Part shown: positions 63,026-64,000 of the stretch, in pieces
Layout of the letters: each line of letters begins with the position of its first letter
Position numbering within the stretch: the stretch's first letter is position 1
Source: Mycolicibacterium aichiense
GTDB lineage: Bacteria; Actinomycetota; Actinomycetes; Mycobacteriales; Mycobacteriaceae
Direction: 5' to 3'
DNA: 64,000 nucleotides
Assembly: GCF_010726245.1 (NCBI RefSeq)
Contig: NZ_AP022561.1
Location: forward strand, 4,960,001 to 5,024,000
The notes under the pieces: model-generated
Told to the model about the DNA's origin: nothing
The model's input: the letters and a program-made list of their open reading frames with translations, nothing else
Database searches by the model: none
Position numbers and translations under genes: made by a program

Positions 63026-64000
63026 GTGTTGGCTGAACAGTCTGATAATCAGATCTCAGTCGGTAACAACTGCCCCGAAGATCTTCGCCAAAACTCAACC
63101 TCAGCGTTATTTGACGAGAGCAGCATTCCGCCGCTGTGGCAGCAGGCGCAGGCCTCGCGGCGCGAGGCCCGGCGCTTCCGCCACTCCAAACGGCTGATCG
63201 CGACCGACGCCACCGTCATTTGCCTGATCCTGGCAGTCGCGACCGTGACGCTGTTCGCCGGCGATCCCGTTGCCCTGTTGACCTACGCCGTGGGCTCCGC
63301 GGCCCTGGCCGCCTTATGGATGGCCGCGCTGGGTCTCACCGGATACCGCGCCCGCCGGGTGGTGGGCCGCGATGTCGGTGAATACATGACCGTCATCCTC
63401 GCCACGCTTCAACTCTTCGGCCTGATCGCGATCGGTGCGCTACTCCTGGACGTCAGTGTGTCGCGAACCTATCTCGCGATTGTGTTCGCAGCCGGCCTGC
63501 TCGGCCTCCTGGTTGGCCGGATGTGTTGGCGCCAGGTGGCGGCCGCCGAACTCCGACGCGCCGAGCACCAGATCTCAGTGCTCGTCGTGGGCAGCGCGAG
63601 GACCGCCGTCGAGGTCGCCACCAACTTCGTGCGAGATCCCGGTGCCGGTTACCGCGTGGTGGGAATCTGCACCCCCGCCGGACCGACCGCGAAGGTCGAC
63701 GGCATCGACGTCGACGGCCTCCACATCCCGATCGTGGGAATCGACCAGGCCATCGCCGACGCCGTCCGCCGCACGGATGCCCATACCGTCGCGCTGGCCG
63801 CCACCGATCATCTGCGTCCCACCGAGATCCGCCGGCTGATCTGGGAACTCGATTCACTCGGTGTGGACCTGATGATCGCCCCCGGATTGGTGGACATTGC
63901 CGAAGATCGGTTGCACAGCCGACCCGTCGCAGGCATGGCGATGTTCGAGGTGACCAAGCCCCAGTACGAGGGCGCCAACTCGGCGGCCAAGCGGGTGTTC
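63026..64000 (+). CDS. Polyprenyl glycosylphosphotransferase (sugar transferase), C-terminus cut by window edge
   Basis: The first 325 codons of a WbaP/exopolysaccharide-type sugar transferase. After a ~50-residue polar start (MLAEQSDNQISVGNNC) come four to five membrane helices (~55-165). A CoA-binding-like Rossmann domain follows (ISVLVVGSARTAVEVATNFV, then DAHTVALAATDHLRPTEIRR, and LGVDLMIAPGLVDIAEDR). The catalytic sugar-transferase domain would follow beyond 64000. The GTG start at 63026 is followed by TTG. It transfers a sugar-1-phosphate to a polyprenyl phosphate, starting a surface glycan. Confidence 0.87.
   Translation, partial: MLAEQSDNQISVGNNCPEDLRQNSTSALFDESSIPPLWQQAQASRREARRFRHSKRLIATDATVICLILAVATVTLFAGDPVALLTYAVGSAALAALWMAALGLTGYRARRVVGRDVGEYMTVILATLQLFGLIAIGALLLDVSVSRTYLAIVFAAGLLGLLVGRMCWRQVAAAELRRAEHQISVLVVGSARTAVEVATNFVRDPGAGYRVVGICTPAGPTAKVDGIDVDGLHIPIVGIDQAIADAVRRTDAHTVALAATDHLRPTEIRRLIWELDSLGVDLMIAPGLVDIAEDRLHSRPVAGMAMFEVTKPQYEGANSAAKRVF

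Overview
The window is high-GC DNA from a non-tuberculous mycobacterium, most like Mycolicibacterium. The evidence is GC-rich codon usage, frequent GTG and TTG starts, many ATGA/GTGA stop-start overlaps, and gene content. From memory of M. tuberculosis H37Rv, the order follows Rv0551c (fadD8) down to Rv0495c, with lineage-specific gains and losses. All ortholog statements rest on recalled sequences and gene order; no search was run. I see no rRNA, tRNA, CRISPR array, insertion sequence or prophage.

Layout. 1-2.65 kb (-): a partial acyl-CoA synthetase, a DUF3253 protein and a DUF2254 membrane protein. 2.8-8.4 kb (+): fadD8 behind a KstR-type operator, a one-TM protein, a HAD hydrolase, a deazaflavin-type oxidoreductase, menB, an SDR and a VOC protein. 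8.4-10.3 kb (-): a phosphate transporter block bracketed by two DUF3349 paralogues in opposite orientation. 10.5-14.8 kb (+): DUF3349, menE, an alpha/beta hydrolase, an F420-type PPOX protein and a large membrane protein. 14.7-18.3 kb (-): a coupled cluster of GT2, TIGR04282-type transferase, methyltransferase, membrane-fused molybdopterin oxidoreductase and a membrane protein. 18.4-20.8 kb (+): a two-component system and a TIGR03085 protein. 20.8-27.0 kb (-): nitronate monooxygenase-like protein, AhpD/AhpC, epimerase, MTA phosphorylase, MarR regulator and a GjpA-like exported protein. 27.6-36.1 kb: menA, DUF4229, a MinD-like ATPase, the System II cytochrome c maturation set (TlpA-like, CcdA, ResB, CcsB) and hemL.

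36.3-40.1 kb holds the most unusual locus. An ECF sigma factor is translationally coupled to a membrane-anchored protein with a cytoplasmic N-terminal domain and an extracytoplasmic Rieske [2Fe-2S] domain, the topology of a transmembrane anti-sigma factor. Divergent from it runs an operon for a Met-rich cupredoxin, a Tat-type metallophosphoesterase and a small membrane protein. A two-block motif (GTAACC-N8-TATCTC) precedes both the sigma gene and the next exported small protein, and a degenerate copy faces the cupredoxin operon.

40.1-44.6 kb (-): TetR/MpaB pair, a copper P-type ATPase under a CsoR-type palindrome, a GPP34 protein and a small coupled ORF. 44.8-45.9 kb (+): an amidohydrolase. 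45.9-52.9 kb (-): the heme operon hemA-hemC-hemD/cobA-hemB with four small membrane proteins, plus a glutaredoxin-like protein upstream. 52.9-54.4 kb (+): a SerB-type HAD enzyme and a HadD-like dehydratase. 54.4-62.0 kb (-): acyltransferase, epimerase, bS22, a BldC-like HTH protein, proC, thioesterase, sugar isomerase, a membrane protein and a Ppx/GppA phosphatase. 62.1-64 kb (+): a Cys-rich conserved protein and a partial polyprenyl glycosylphosphotransferase.

The unifying theme is respiratory chain biogenesis: menaquinone (menA, menB, menE), heme (hemL, hemA, hemC, hemD, hemB), cytochrome c maturation, copper export and a putative redox-sensing sigma system lie within one 64-kb stretch.
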